Notes: generated by a model from the letters alone, not told the origin. A stretch of DNA of 6,768 nucleotides from Aquitalea sp. (GCA_019232735.1 JAFANL010000153.1:1-6768); one strand, 5' to 3'; counted from the first letter of the stretch, positions 1 through 6,070 are shown. Program-made: numbers and translations.

Positions 1-1149
1 CAGACCGATCATCACCAGGTTCATCGAGGCATTGCCTTCCAGACTGGTTTGCGCCAGCAGGATGTTGATGAACTCGTCCGGGTCCTGACGGCTGGACTTG
101 GGTTCGAACACCAGCCGCACCGGGTTCTGGCTGTCCGACTCGTCGCGCACGCGGTCCAGCAAGGACAACATCAGGCTCTTCAGGTTTTGTTGTTCCTGGG
201 TCAGTGCCTTCTTGCCGGTCTTGAGCTTGGGATTGGTGGCTTCTTCAATCTCGGCCAACACCTTCTGGGCCGACGAACCGGGCGGCAGCTCGGACACGAT
301 GACGCGCCACTGGCCACGCGCCAGCTTTTCCACTTCCCAGCGCGCCCGCACGCGCACGCTGCCACGGCCACCTTCATAGGCAGCGAGGATGTCGTCGAAC
401 GGGGTGATGATCTGACCACCACCGGGGAAGTCCGGTCCGGGGATAAAGTCCATCAGCTGGCGGGTAGTCAGCTCCGGATTGGCCAGCAAGGCCAGGCAGC
501 CGCGTGCCACCTCGGTGAGATTATGCGGCGGGATTTCCGTGGCCATGCCCACCGCGATGCCGGAAGCACCATTGAGCAGCACCATGGGCAGGCGCGCCGG
601 CAGCAAGGCGGGCTCCTCGAAGGCGCCGTCGTAATTGGGCACGAAATCCACCGTGCCCATGTCGATTTCGCCCAGCAGCAGCTCGGCAATCGGCGTCAGG
701 CGAGCTTCGGTGTAACGCATGGCGGCAGCACCGTCGCCATCGCGGCTGCCGAAGTTACCCTGACCATCGATCAGCGGATAACGCAGGGTGAAGTCCTGCG
801 CCATGCGCACCAGGGCCTCGTAAGCCGAACTGTCACCGTGCGGGTGGTATTTACCCAGGATTTCACCCACCACCCGCGCCGACTTCACCGGCTTGGCGCC
901 ATGCGCCAGGCCCATGTCGCGCATGGCATACAGGATGCGGCGCTGTACCGGCTTCTGGCCATCGGCCACCTCCGGCAGGGCACGGCCCTTGACCACGCTC
1001 ATGGCGTATTCCAGATAGGCACGCTCGGCGTACTGGTCCAGCGGAATCCAGTCTCCCGCCTGCGCGTCGGCCGGCGGAGCGGGCGGTGTCACGGGCGGCT
1101 GCATGCCGGTCGCCGCCGGCGCATCGTCAAAGAGATCGTTACTGTTCAT
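1..1149 (-). CDS. parC: DNA topoisomerase IV subunit A, 3' end outside window
   Basis: The frame is open from the ATG at 1149 to the window edge, giving the first 383 residues of a protein that is about 750 long in E. coli. ParC, with ParE, forms topoisomerase IV, which decatenates daughter chromosomes and relaxes supercoils in the cytoplasm. Visible landmarks are GKYHPHGDSSAYE at 99-111, the quinolone-resistance region with S107 and E111 matching E. coli S80 and E84 (both wild type in kind), AAMRYTEARL with the catalytic Tyr146, and GIAVGMATEIPPHN at 197-210. ParC is preferred over GyrA because of segments such as LPARLPMVLLNGASG and the DNA-gate spacing. About 27 Pro/Ala-rich residues precede the usual E. 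coli start, and a Lys/Gln-rich insert lies near 307-326. There is no good Shine-Dalgarno before the ATG. elaA is divergent 125 bp away. Confidence 0.95.
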   Translation of the reverse strand, partial: MNSNDLFDDAPAATGMQPPVTPPAPPADAQAGDWIPLDQYAERAYLEYAMSVVKGRALPEVADGQKPVQRRILYAMRDMGLAHGAKPVKSARVVGEILGKYHPHGDSSAYEALVRMAQDFTLRYPLIDGQGNFGSRDGDGAAAMRYTEARLTPIAELLLGEIDMGTVDFVPNYDGAFEEPALLPARLPMVLLNGASGIAVGMATEIPPHNLTEVARGCLALLANPELTTRQLMDFIPGPDFPGGGQIITPFDDILAAYEGGRGSVRVRARWEVEKLARGQWRVIVSELPPGSSAQKVLAEIEEATNPKLKTGKKALTQEQQNLKSLMLSLLDRVRDESDSQNPVRLVFEPKSSRQDPDEFINILLAQTSLEGNASMNLVMIGL

Positions 1150-1165
1150 GGGGCAGGGCTTGCTT

Positions 1166-1182
1166 GTGTGATAGGTTTACAC
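1166..1182. repeat. Imperfect dyad in parC-elaA spacer
   Basis: GTGTGA (1166-1171) and TTACAC (1177-1182) form 6-bp arms with one mismatch around a 5-bp centre, in the divergent parC-elaA intergenic region. It resembles a CRP-like TGTGA/TCACA site, but the spacing is one base short. An operator role is only a possibility. I could not pick out clear -35 and -10 boxes for either gene in this spacer. Confidence 0.25.
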
Positions 1183-1259
1183 GTGTTCATCTGCAGCGCC
1201 GCCATCCACGGTTTCCGGCACTATGCCGGCAGGACAGGCGCGCTGCGCCATTCATTTTC

Positions 1260-1264
1260 GAGGG
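1260..1264 (+). promoter_or_regulatory. Ribosome binding site of elaA
   Basis: GAGGG lies 10 nt before the ATG at 1275. It supports that start over the in-frame upstream ATG at 1086, which would add 63 low-complexity, Arg-rich residues overlapping parC. Confidence 0.6.
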
Positions 1265-1274
1265 CAATTCTACT

Positions 1275-1745
1275 ATGGCCAGCCTGTTGCAGTGGCAATG
1301 CCACCCGTTTGAGGGCTTTTCCCCGCTTGCACTGTATGAAATGCTGCAGTTGCGCGACCGGGTTTTCGTGGTGGAACAACAATCCATTTATGGTGATGTG
1401 GATGGTACTGATCTGCATTGCCATCACCTGCTGGGGCGCGATGGTCACGGCAAACTGCTGGCCTATGCCCGACTGATCGCCCCCGGCGACAAATATCCTG
1501 ATGCCACGGCCATCGGCCGGGTGGTGCTGGAGCCGGTGGCACGTGGCAAGGGACTGGGCAACCAGTTGCTGGCCGAGGCCGTGGCCCACTGTCTGCGCTT
1601 ATGGCCGGCGGCCCCCATCATGCTGTCGGCCCAGACCGCCGCCCAGGGGCTGTATGAACGCTTCGGTTTTGTCGTGGTCTCCCAGCCCTATGACGATGGC
1701 GGCATCCTGCATGTGGACATGCGCCGCGGTGCGCTCAGCCATTAA
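1275..1745 (+). CDS. elaA: GNAT-family N-acetyltransferase, ElaA type
   Basis: This 156-residue protein matches the length and layout of E. coli ElaA (about 153). GNAT enzymes move the acetyl group of acetyl-CoA to an amine; the substrate of ElaA is not established to my knowledge. Family landmarks are LYEMLQLRDRVFVVEQ (20-35), the acidic DVDGTDL (41-47), AYARL (63-67), and the acetyl-CoA motif A IGRVVLEPVARGKGLGNQLL (80-99), whose R90-G91-K92-G93-L94-G95 loop binds the pyrophosphate. The C-terminal LYERFGFVVVSQPYDDGGILHVDM (126-149) is the typical last GNAT strand-helix unit. The start at 1275 was chosen from the RBS and from alignment to ElaA. The gene is divergent from parC and convergent with the membrane-protein gene (8-bp gap, no clear terminator between them). 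It is probably cytoplasmic and monocistronic. Confidence 0.9.
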   Translation: MASLLQWQCHPFEGFSPLALYEMLQLRDRVFVVEQQSIYGDVDGTDLHCHHLLGRDGHGKLLAYARLIAPGDKYPDATAIGRVVLEPVARGKGLGNQLLAEAVAHCLRLWPAAPIMLSAQTAAQGLYERFGFVVVSQPYDDGGILHVDMRRGALSH

Positions 1746-1753
1746 CAGCCGGT

Positions 1754-2485
1754 TCAACCTGCCGGCGGGGCAAACAGGTCCTTCCAACTGGTATAGGCGG
1801 TGACATACAGCACCGGAAACCACAGCAGCAGGCCAAGTCCCAACGGCAGCAAGGCGAGGAACAGCAGCAGGGCCAGCATGAGTGCGGACAGCAGTACCGC
1901 CTGCCAATTGCCGATGCCGGCCCGGAAACTGTCGCGCAAGGCCTGCCACGGCCCCAGCCCGTTCAGGACCACCAGGGCCGGAGCGAACCAGTAGCACAGG
2001 CTGAGCAGGAACATCAGCAAGGAAGTCAGCAGCATGAAGGGGCCGATGGAACCCGTCAGCTGCGGTACGGCCTGCCCCGGTTGCGCTGCGCCCAGCTGGA
2101 TGCCCAACATGGGCATCAAGGCGGTCAGCAACAGCATCGCCAGCAATAGCAGGGCCAGATACAACATGCCCACGTTCAACAAGGGGCGGAACGCACGGCG
2201 GAAACCGCCAAACAGGTCGGCCATCTTCAGTTCCACACCTTGCTCGGCCCGTTGTGCAGCCAGTACGAACCCACCGGCAAACAGCGGGGCCAGAAAGAAG
2301 GTCAATGGGGCGCCCAGCATGGGAATGGCCGCCACGGCAAAGTGGATCAGCAAATAGCCACCCGCCAGCAACATCCAGGTCAGCGGCTGCTGACGCACCA
2401 GATAAAACGCCTCCACGATCCAGCGCCAGCCGCGCACATAGCCTACCTGGCGCGCGGTGATGCGTGCGGTGAAATCTTTTTGCAT
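1754..2485 (-). CDS. BPSS1780-family multi-pass membrane protein
   Basis: This is a 243-residue inner-membrane protein of unknown function, assigned from memory to the BPSS1780 family found in betaproteobacteria. The N-terminus has the family-like RQVGYVRGWRWIVEAFYLVRQQP (12-34), followed by hydrophobic segments near 37-57, 60-78, 103-127, 148-172 and 195-228. The last is long enough for two helices, giving 5-6 spans. The motif YWFAPALVVLNGLGPWQAL (165-183) followed by a Ser-Phe pair, and a C-terminal YTSWKDLF (231-238), also fit. There is no cleavable signal peptide. The ATG at 2485 is chosen over an in-frame ATG at 2644 because it has a strong RBS; the extra 53 residues of the longer form are not family-like and would cover the repeat-rich regulatory region. 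Neighbours give no functional hint. The gene is divergent from tkt. Confidence 0.85.
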   Translation of the reverse strand: MQKDFTARITARQVGYVRGWRWIVEAFYLVRQQPLTWMLLAGGYLLIHFAVAAIPMLGAPLTFFLAPLFAGGFVLAAQRAEQGVELKMADLFGGFRRAFRPLLNVGMLYLALLLLAMLLLTALMPMLGIQLGAAQPGQAVPQLTGSIGPFMLLTSLLMFLLSLCYWFAPALVVLNGLGPWQALRDSFRAGIGNWQAVLLSALMLALLLFLALLPLGLGLLLWFPVLYVTAYTSWKDLFAPPAG

Positions 2486-2490
2486 GCTTG

Positions 2491-2495
2491 CTCCT
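2491..2495 (-). promoter_or_regulatory. Ribosome binding site of membrane-protein gene
   Basis: On the minus strand AGGAG lies 5 nt before the ATG at 2485, and a second AGGAG sits 9 bp further upstream (2500-2504). This decides the start of the BPSS1780-family gene. Confidence 0.75.
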
Positions 2496-2528
2496 GTTAC
2501 TCCTGCTCCAGAGGAAAATCCGGGCGAT

Positions 2529-2630
2529 TGTTGCCGACTGTCCATGAGGGCGGTGATCCGGTCAAGTCCGGACATCGTCAGCCCGAATCCGGCAGGGTAG
2601 GGCATCCGGTCAAGGATAGTGTCGGCAACA
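2529..2630. repeat. Perfect 10-bp inverted repeat, arms 82 bp apart
   Basis: TGTTGCCGAC at 2529-2538 is the exact reverse complement of GTCGGCAACA at 2621-2630. Both contain the half-site TTGCCG that also builds the dyad at 2675-2691. Read together they may be spaced regulator sites. Alternatively they could be termini of a 102-bp MITE-like element, but no target duplication is evident. Confidence 0.6.
2556..2614. repeat. 11-bp direct repeat ATCCGGTCAAG, two copies
   Basis: ATCCGGTCAAG occurs at 2556-2566 and 2604-2614, 48 bp apart. The shorter core ATCCGG is also at 2518-2523 and 2587-2592, giving four copies in 92 bp. Its function is unknown. Confidence 0.6.
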
Positions 2631-2674
2631 CATTGAAATTGCATGAAACTGTTGCACTACATGCGCGGTGAAGG

Positions 2675-2691
2675 TTGCCGCAATGCGGCAA
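2675..2691. promoter_or_regulatory. 17-bp perfect dyad, candidate operator over tkt -35
   Basis: TTGCCGC (2675-2681), AAT, GCGGCAA (2685-2691) form 7-bp perfect arms with a 3-bp centre. The left arm starts exactly at the -35 hexamer of the tkt promoter and the right arm fills the spacer, a position where a bound repressor would block RNA polymerase. The regulator is not identifiable from the sequence. Confidence 0.5.
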
Positions 2692-2704
2692 AATCAGCGA
2701 TAAT
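2675..2704 (+). promoter_or_regulatory. Sigma70-type promoter of tkt
   Basis: The -35 box TTGCCG (2675-2680) matches the consensus at 4 of 6 positions. It is followed by an 18-bp spacer and the -10 box GATAAT (2699-2704), which matches at 5 of 6. Transcription would start near A2711, leaving a leader of about 100 nt before the tkt ATG. Confidence 0.65.
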
Positions 2705-2752
2705 CCCATGATTTCCCGACGGTTAATCCATGCCAGCGCCATGCGCAGGCCA

Positions 2753-2775
2753 GGAGCCGCCGTCGTACCGGCTCT
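2753..2775 (+). other. Hairpin in tkt 5' leader
   Basis: GAGCCG (2754-2759) pairs perfectly with CGGCTC (2769-2774) across a 9-nt loop, with one G-U pair closing outside. It lies within the predicted tkt leader, about 25 nt before the RBS. No U-tract follows, so it is not a terminator. Confidence 0.35.
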
Positions 2776-2798
2776 GTCCCGCCCCCTTTACTGTTTTT

Positions 2799-2802
2799 GA
2801 GG
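2799..2802 (+). promoter_or_regulatory. Ribosome binding site of tkt
   Basis: GAGG lies 10 nt before the ATG at 2813. It is the only purine-rich match near the start and supports that ATG. Confidence 0.6.
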
Positions 2803-2812
2803 TTTTCCTGAA

Positions 2813-4795
2813 ATGGTCACCCGAACCGAGCTAGCCAACGCCATTCGTTTCCTGTCTATGGATGCAGTGGAGAAGGCCAAATCTGGTCACCCTGGCGCCC
2901 CGATGGGCATGGCTGATATCGCTGAAGTACTGTGGCGCGATCATCTGAAACACAATCCTGCCAATCCTTCCTGGTCCAACCGCGACCGCTTCGTGCTCTC
3001 CAACGGGCACGGCTCCATGCTCATCTACAGCCTGCTGCACCTCACTGGCTACGATCTGTCCATCGACGACCTCAAGAACTTCCGTCAGTTGCACTCCAAG
3101 ACCCCGGGCCACCCGGAATACGGCTATGCACCGGGCGTGGAAACCACCACTGGCCCGCTAGGCCAGGGCATTACCAATGCGGTGGGCATGGCGCTGGCAG
3201 AAAAAATGCTGGCCGCCCAGTTCAACCGCGACGGCCACACCATCGTCGACCACAATACCTGGGTGTTCCTGGGTGACGGTTGCCTGATGGAAGGCATCAG
3301 CCACGAAGCCTGCTCGCTGGCTGGCACCTGGGGTCTGAACAAGCTGATCGCCTTCTGGGACGATAACGGCATCTCCATCGACGGTCATGTCGAAGGCTGG
3401 TTCACCGACAACACCCCGGCCCGCTTCGAAGCCTACGGCTGGCAGGTGATCAAGAACGTCAACGGCCACGATCCGGTGGAAATCGCCACCGCCATCGAAA
3501 CCGCCAAGAAGGGCGACCGTCCGACGCTGATCTGCTGCAAGACCACCATCGGCTTTGGCTCGCCCAACAAGCAAGGCACGCACGATGTACACGGCGCGCC
3601 GCTGGGTGCCGCGGAAATTGCCGCTGCCCGTGAAACCCTGAACTGGCCGCATGCACCGTTCGAGATCCCGGCCGATGTCTACGCCGCCTGGAGCGCCCGT
3701 GACAAGGGTGCACTGGCCGAAATCGACTGGAACAAGCAGTTTGACGCCTATCGCGCTGCTTACCCGGAACTGGCCGCCGAATTCGTCCGCCGCATGCAGG
3801 GCGAACTGCCGGCGGCCTGGGCTGAAGCACGTGATGCCGCCATCGCCAAGATCGTGGACGCCGCCCAGACCGTGGCCACCCGCAAGGCCAGCCAGATCGC
3901 GCTGGAAGCCTTCTCGCCCAGCCTGCCGGAATTCGTTGGCGGTTCCGCTGACCTGACCGGCTCCAACCTGACCAACTGGTCCGGTTCCAAGTGGATCGAC
4001 GCTGCCGGCAACGGCAACTACATCAGCTATGGCGTGCGCGAATTCGGCATGGCCGCCATCATGAACGGCATGACGCTGCACGGTGGCCTGCGCCCCTACG
4101 GCGGCACCTTCCTGATGTTCAGCGAATACGCCCGCAATGCGCTGCGCATGGCCTCGCTGATGAAGATCAACCCGGTGTTCGTGTTCACCCACGATTCCAT
4201 CGGTCTGGGCGAAGACGGCCCGACCCACCAGCCGGTGGAGCAGGTTGCCACGCTGCGCCTGATCCCCAATCACCACACCTGGCGTCCGTGCGACACCACC
4301 GAAGCCGCCGTGGCCTGGGCCCATGCCATTGAACAGAAAACCACGCCGAGCAGCCTGATCCTCAGCCGCCAGAACCTGCCTTTCGTGGCACGTGATGCCG
4401 ACCAGATCGCAGCCATCCGTCGTGGTGGCTACGTGCTGCGCGATGCCGCCGCTGCCAAGGCCGTGCTGATTGCCACCGGTTCGGAAATCGAACTGGCGTT
4501 GAAGGCCCAGGAAGCCCTGGCCGCCGAAGGCATTGCCGTGCGCGTGGTATCTATGCCTTGCACCAATGTGTTCGACCAGCAGGACAAGGCCTGGCAGCAA
4601 AGCGTACTGCCGGCCGGTCTGCCGCGTCTGGCCATTGAAGCCGGCGTACCGGACTCCTGGCGCAAGTATGTTGGCCTGGAAGGCGACGTGGTGGGCATTG
4701 ACCACTTCGGCGAATCCGCTCCGGCTGGCGTGCTGTTCAAGGAATTCGGCTTCACCGTCGACAATGTCGTCGCCAAGACCAAGAACCTGATCTAA
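2813..4795 (+). CDS. tkt: Transketolase
   Basis: This 660-residue protein is full length for bacterial transketolase. It moves two-carbon ketol units between sugar phosphates of the non-oxidative pentose phosphate pathway, using thiamine diphosphate and a divalent metal, in the cytoplasm as a homodimer. The N-terminal TPP domain shows SGHPGAPMGMA (24-34, H26), SNGHGS (63-68, H66), GPLGQGITNAVGMA (114-127), and the GDG motif (154-156) with metal ligands D155 and N185. GSPNKQGTHDVHGAPLG (249-265) carries H260. The pyrimidine-binding domain has the catalytic E410 in YGVREFGMA, then FTHDSIGLGEDGPTHQPVEQ (458-477). The C-terminal domain starts near VLIATGSEIELA (551-562). No key residue is missing. 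gapA follows after a terminator; the upstream promoter carries an operator-like dyad. Confidence 0.98.
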   Translation: MVTRTELANAIRFLSMDAVEKAKSGHPGAPMGMADIAEVLWRDHLKHNPANPSWSNRDRFVLSNGHGSMLIYSLLHLTGYDLSIDDLKNFRQLHSKTPGHPEYGYAPGVETTTGPLGQGITNAVGMALAEKMLAAQFNRDGHTIVDHNTWVFLGDGCLMEGISHEACSLAGTWGLNKLIAFWDDNGISIDGHVEGWFTDNTPARFEAYGWQVIKNVNGHDPVEIATAIETAKKGDRPTLICCKTTIGFGSPNKQGTHDVHGAPLGAAEIAAARETLNWPHAPFEIPADVYAAWSARDKGALAEIDWNKQFDAYRAAYPELAAEFVRRMQGELPAAWAEARDAAIAKIVDAAQTVATRKASQIALEAFSPSLPEFVGGSADLTGSNLTNWSGSKWIDAAGNGNYISYGVREFGMAAIMNGMTLHGGLRPYGGTFLMFSEYARNALRMASLMKINPVFVFTHDSIGLGEDGPTHQPVEQVATLRLIPNHHTWRPCDTTEAAVAWAHAIEQKTTPSSLILSRQNLPFVARDADQIAAIRRGGYVLRDAAAAKAVLIATGSEIELALKAQEALAAEGIAVRVVSMPCTNVFDQQDKAWQQSVLPAGLPRLAIEAGVPDSWRKYVGLEGDVVGIDHFGESAPAGVLFKEFGFTVDNVVAKTKNLI

Positions 4796-4805
4796 AAGAA
4801 GCAAT

Positions 4806-4846
4806 GGCCACCCCATCCAAAAACAAAGCAGGGGTGGCCTTATTTT
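4806..4846 (+). terminator. Intrinsic terminator after tkt
   Basis: GGCCACCCC (4806-4814) pairs perfectly with GGGGTGGCC (4831-4839), a 9-bp GC-rich stem with an A-rich 16-nt loop, followed at once by TTATTTT. The stem starts 10 nt after the tkt stop. The large loop is a little unusual and may allow readthrough into gapA. Confidence 0.8.
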
Positions 4847-4848
4847 CA

Positions 4849-4888
4849 TGGTGTCTCCATTCTGACCCGCACACGCGGGGAGGCACCA
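4849..4888 (+). promoter_or_regulatory. Nested dyad / stem-loop upstream of gapA
   Basis: TGGTGTCTCC (4849-4858) pairs with GGAGGCACCA (4879-4888), 10 bp with a single T-G wobble. Inside it CCCGC (4866-4870) pairs with GCGGG (4875-4879) around ACAC, sharing one base with the outer stem. It ends 8 nt before the gapA RBS. It could be an RNA leader structure or a DNA operator; no clear gapA promoter was found to tell these apart. Confidence 0.5.
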
Positions 4889-4896
4889 GACTTTCC

Positions 4897-4901
4897 GGGA
4901 G
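4897..4901 (+). promoter_or_regulatory. Ribosome binding site of gapA
   Basis: GGGAG lies 9 nt before the ATG at 4911, a strong and well-spaced site that fixes the gapA start. Confidence 0.75.
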
Positions 4902-4910
4902 AGTAATAGC

Positions 4911-5924
4911 ATGACCATTCGCATCGCGATCAACGGCTACGGCCGCATTGGCCGTCAGGTACTGCGCGCCATTTACGAATACAACCTGCATAACGATTTC
5001 AAGGTTGTTGCCGTCAACGCTACCGGCGATCTGGCCACCAACGCCCACCTGACCAAGTTCGACACCGTACATGGCCGCTTTCCGGCAGACATCGCCCACG
5101 ATGAAGAAAACCTGCTGATCAATGGCGAGAAGATCCCCTTCTTCTCCACCCGCAACCCGGCCGAACTGCCGTGGAAGGCACTGGATGTGGACCTGGTACT
5201 GGAATGTACCGGTGCCTTCACCAGCAAGGAAAAGTGCCAGCTGCACCTGGATGCCGGTGCCAAGAAGGTACTGATCTCCGCGCCGGGCGGCGACGACGTG
5301 GACGCCACCATCGTGTACGGCGTGAACCACGACGTGCTGACCAGCGCCATGACCGTGGTGTCCAACGCTTCCTGCACCACCAACTGCCTGGCCCCGGTGG
5401 CCAAGGCACTGAACGACACCATTGGCGTGAGCAAGGGCCTGATGACCACCATCCACGCCTTTACCAACGACCAGGTGCTGACCGATGTGCGTCACAAGGA
5501 CCTGCGCCGCGCCCGTTCCGCCACCGAAAACATGATCCCGACCAAGACCGGTGCCGCCAAGGCCGTAGGCCTGGTGCTGCCGGAACTGAAGGGCAAGCTG
5601 GATGGCTTCGCCGTACGCGTTCCCACCATCAATGTTTCGCTGGTTGACCTGACCTTCAAGTCCGGCCGTGACACCACCAAGGACGAAGTCAACGAAATCC
5701 TGCAGGCCGCATCCGAAGGCCCGATGAAGGGCGTGCTGGGCTTCAACACCCTGCCGCTGGTTTCTTCCGACTTCAACCACAGCACCGAAGCCTCCACCTT
5801 TGACGCCACCCTGACCAAGGTAACCGGCGGCAATATGGTGAAGGTACTGGCCTGGTACGACAACGAGTGGGGCTTCAGCAACCAGATGCTGAAAACCGCA
5901 CGCGCCATGTTCGAAGCCAAGTAA
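4911..5924 (+). CDS. gapA: Glyceraldehyde-3-phosphate dehydrogenase, type I
   Basis: At 337 residues it is full length. It interconverts glyceraldehyde-3-phosphate and 1,3-bisphosphoglycerate with phosphate and a nicotinamide cofactor, as a cytoplasmic homotetramer. The Rossmann motif is INGYGRIG (7-14), the active site SNASCTTNCLAP (151-162) with nucleophile C155, the base is H182 in IHAFTND, and RRARSATENMIPT (199-211) and YDNEWGFSNQM (316-326) complete the catalytic domain. Oddity: after the second strand the sequence is VVAVNATGD, so A37 replaces the Asp that normally selects NAD, and V193-R194 stands where NAD enzymes of the Geobacillus type have Leu-Pro. This hints at NADP or dual use. 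E. coli Epd (erythrose-4-phosphate dehydrogenase) is a related alternative, but the C-terminal two thirds look like GAPDH. The gene lies between tkt and pgk. Confidence 0.97.
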   Translation: MTIRIAINGYGRIGRQVLRAIYEYNLHNDFKVVAVNATGDLATNAHLTKFDTVHGRFPADIAHDEENLLINGEKIPFFSTRNPAELPWKALDVDLVLECTGAFTSKEKCQLHLDAGAKKVLISAPGGDDVDATIVYGVNHDVLTSAMTVVSNASCTTNCLAPVAKALNDTIGVSKGLMTTIHAFTNDQVLTDVRHKDLRRARSATENMIPTKTGAAKAVGLVLPELKGKLDGFAVRVPTINVSLVDLTFKSGRDTTKDEVNEILQAASEGPMKGVLGFNTLPLVSSDFNHSTEASTFDATLTKVTGGNMVKVLAWYDNEWGFSNQMLKTARAMFEAK

Positions 5925-5929
5925 TACCC

Positions 5930-5943
5930 GGCCCTGCGGGGCC
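5930..5943 (+). other. Small GC hairpin right after gapA
   Basis: GGCCC (5930-5934) pairs with GGGCC (5939-5943) around TGCG, starting 6 nt after the stop codon. No T-tract follows. It may stabilise the gapA mRNA end or act with the larger hairpin downstream. Confidence 0.4.
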
Positions 5944-5954
5944 ATGCAGCACAC

Positions 5955-5990
5955 GAAAGCAGGCCGGGCACATGCCCGCCTGCTTTCTGC
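5955..5990 (+). terminator. Terminator-type hairpin after gapA
   Basis: GAAAGCAGG (5955-5963) pairs with CCTGCTTTC (5979-5987). One bulged C (5964) separates this from an inner 5-bp stem CGGGC (5965-5969) / GCCCG (5974-5978) capped by ACAT. The 14 pairs make it the strongest hairpin in the window. The T-run is short and partly within the stem, so termination may be incomplete; it could also protect the 3' end of the gapA mRNA. Confidence 0.7.
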
Positions 5991-6056
5991 AGTACAGGAC
6001 TGACGGGTGAGCCGGTAGAGCCATGCTCCCGCCCCGCACCTGATGCCCCCGCGCCG

Positions 6057-6070
6057 GCCAGCATGCTGGC
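6057..6070. repeat. 14-bp perfect palindrome
   Basis: GCCAGCATGCTGGC reads the same on both strands. It lies in the gapA-pgk spacer, about 37 bp upstream of the AT-rich candidate promoter. As RNA it would be a hairpin with a CATG loop; as DNA it is a plausible operator. Confidence 0.55.

Larger units (their letters stand above)
2486..2812. other. Divergent regulatory intergenic region
   Basis: This 327-bp region lies between the leftward membrane-protein gene and tkt. I see no convincing gene in it. It holds a tkt promoter, a 17-bp dyad, a 10-bp inverted repeat, an 11-bp direct repeat and a leader hairpin, listed separately. I found no convincing leftward promoter for the membrane-protein gene. 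Confidence 0.8.

Noticed and set aside
1086..1274. 63-residue N-terminal extension of ElaA (start at 1086)
   Set aside because: It overlaps the parC start, is Arg/Cys rich, and is absent from ElaA. The ATG at 1275 has an RBS and fits the family length.
49..1476. Plus-strand ORF of 475 codons opposite parC
   Set aside because: It lies antisense to a clearly recognised parC and runs on into elaA in another frame. The product has no recognisable domain and is rich in His, Gln and Arg, typical of a shadow of GC-rich coding DNA.
1746..1770. Possible bidirectional terminator between elaA and the membrane gene
   Set aside because: GCCGG (1748-1752) and CCGGC (1762-1766) can pair, but the stem is only 5 bp, overlaps the stop of the leftward gene, and has no T-tract on either side.
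2486..2644. 53-residue N-terminal extension of the membrane protein (start at 2644)
   Set aside because: The ATG at 2485 has an AGGAG 5 nt upstream and gives the expected family N-terminus. The extension would consist of the repeat-rich regulatory region.
2241..2671. Plus-strand ORF of 143 codons between the membrane gene and tkt
   Set aside because: Most of it is antisense to the membrane gene, no RBS or family match is visible, and the rest crosses the regulatory repeats.
3158..4933. Minus-strand ORF of 591 codons opposite tkt
   Set aside because: It is fully explained by codon bias of tkt on the other strand. The composition is Gly/His/Val/Gln rich with no domain, and no RBS or promoter context supports it.
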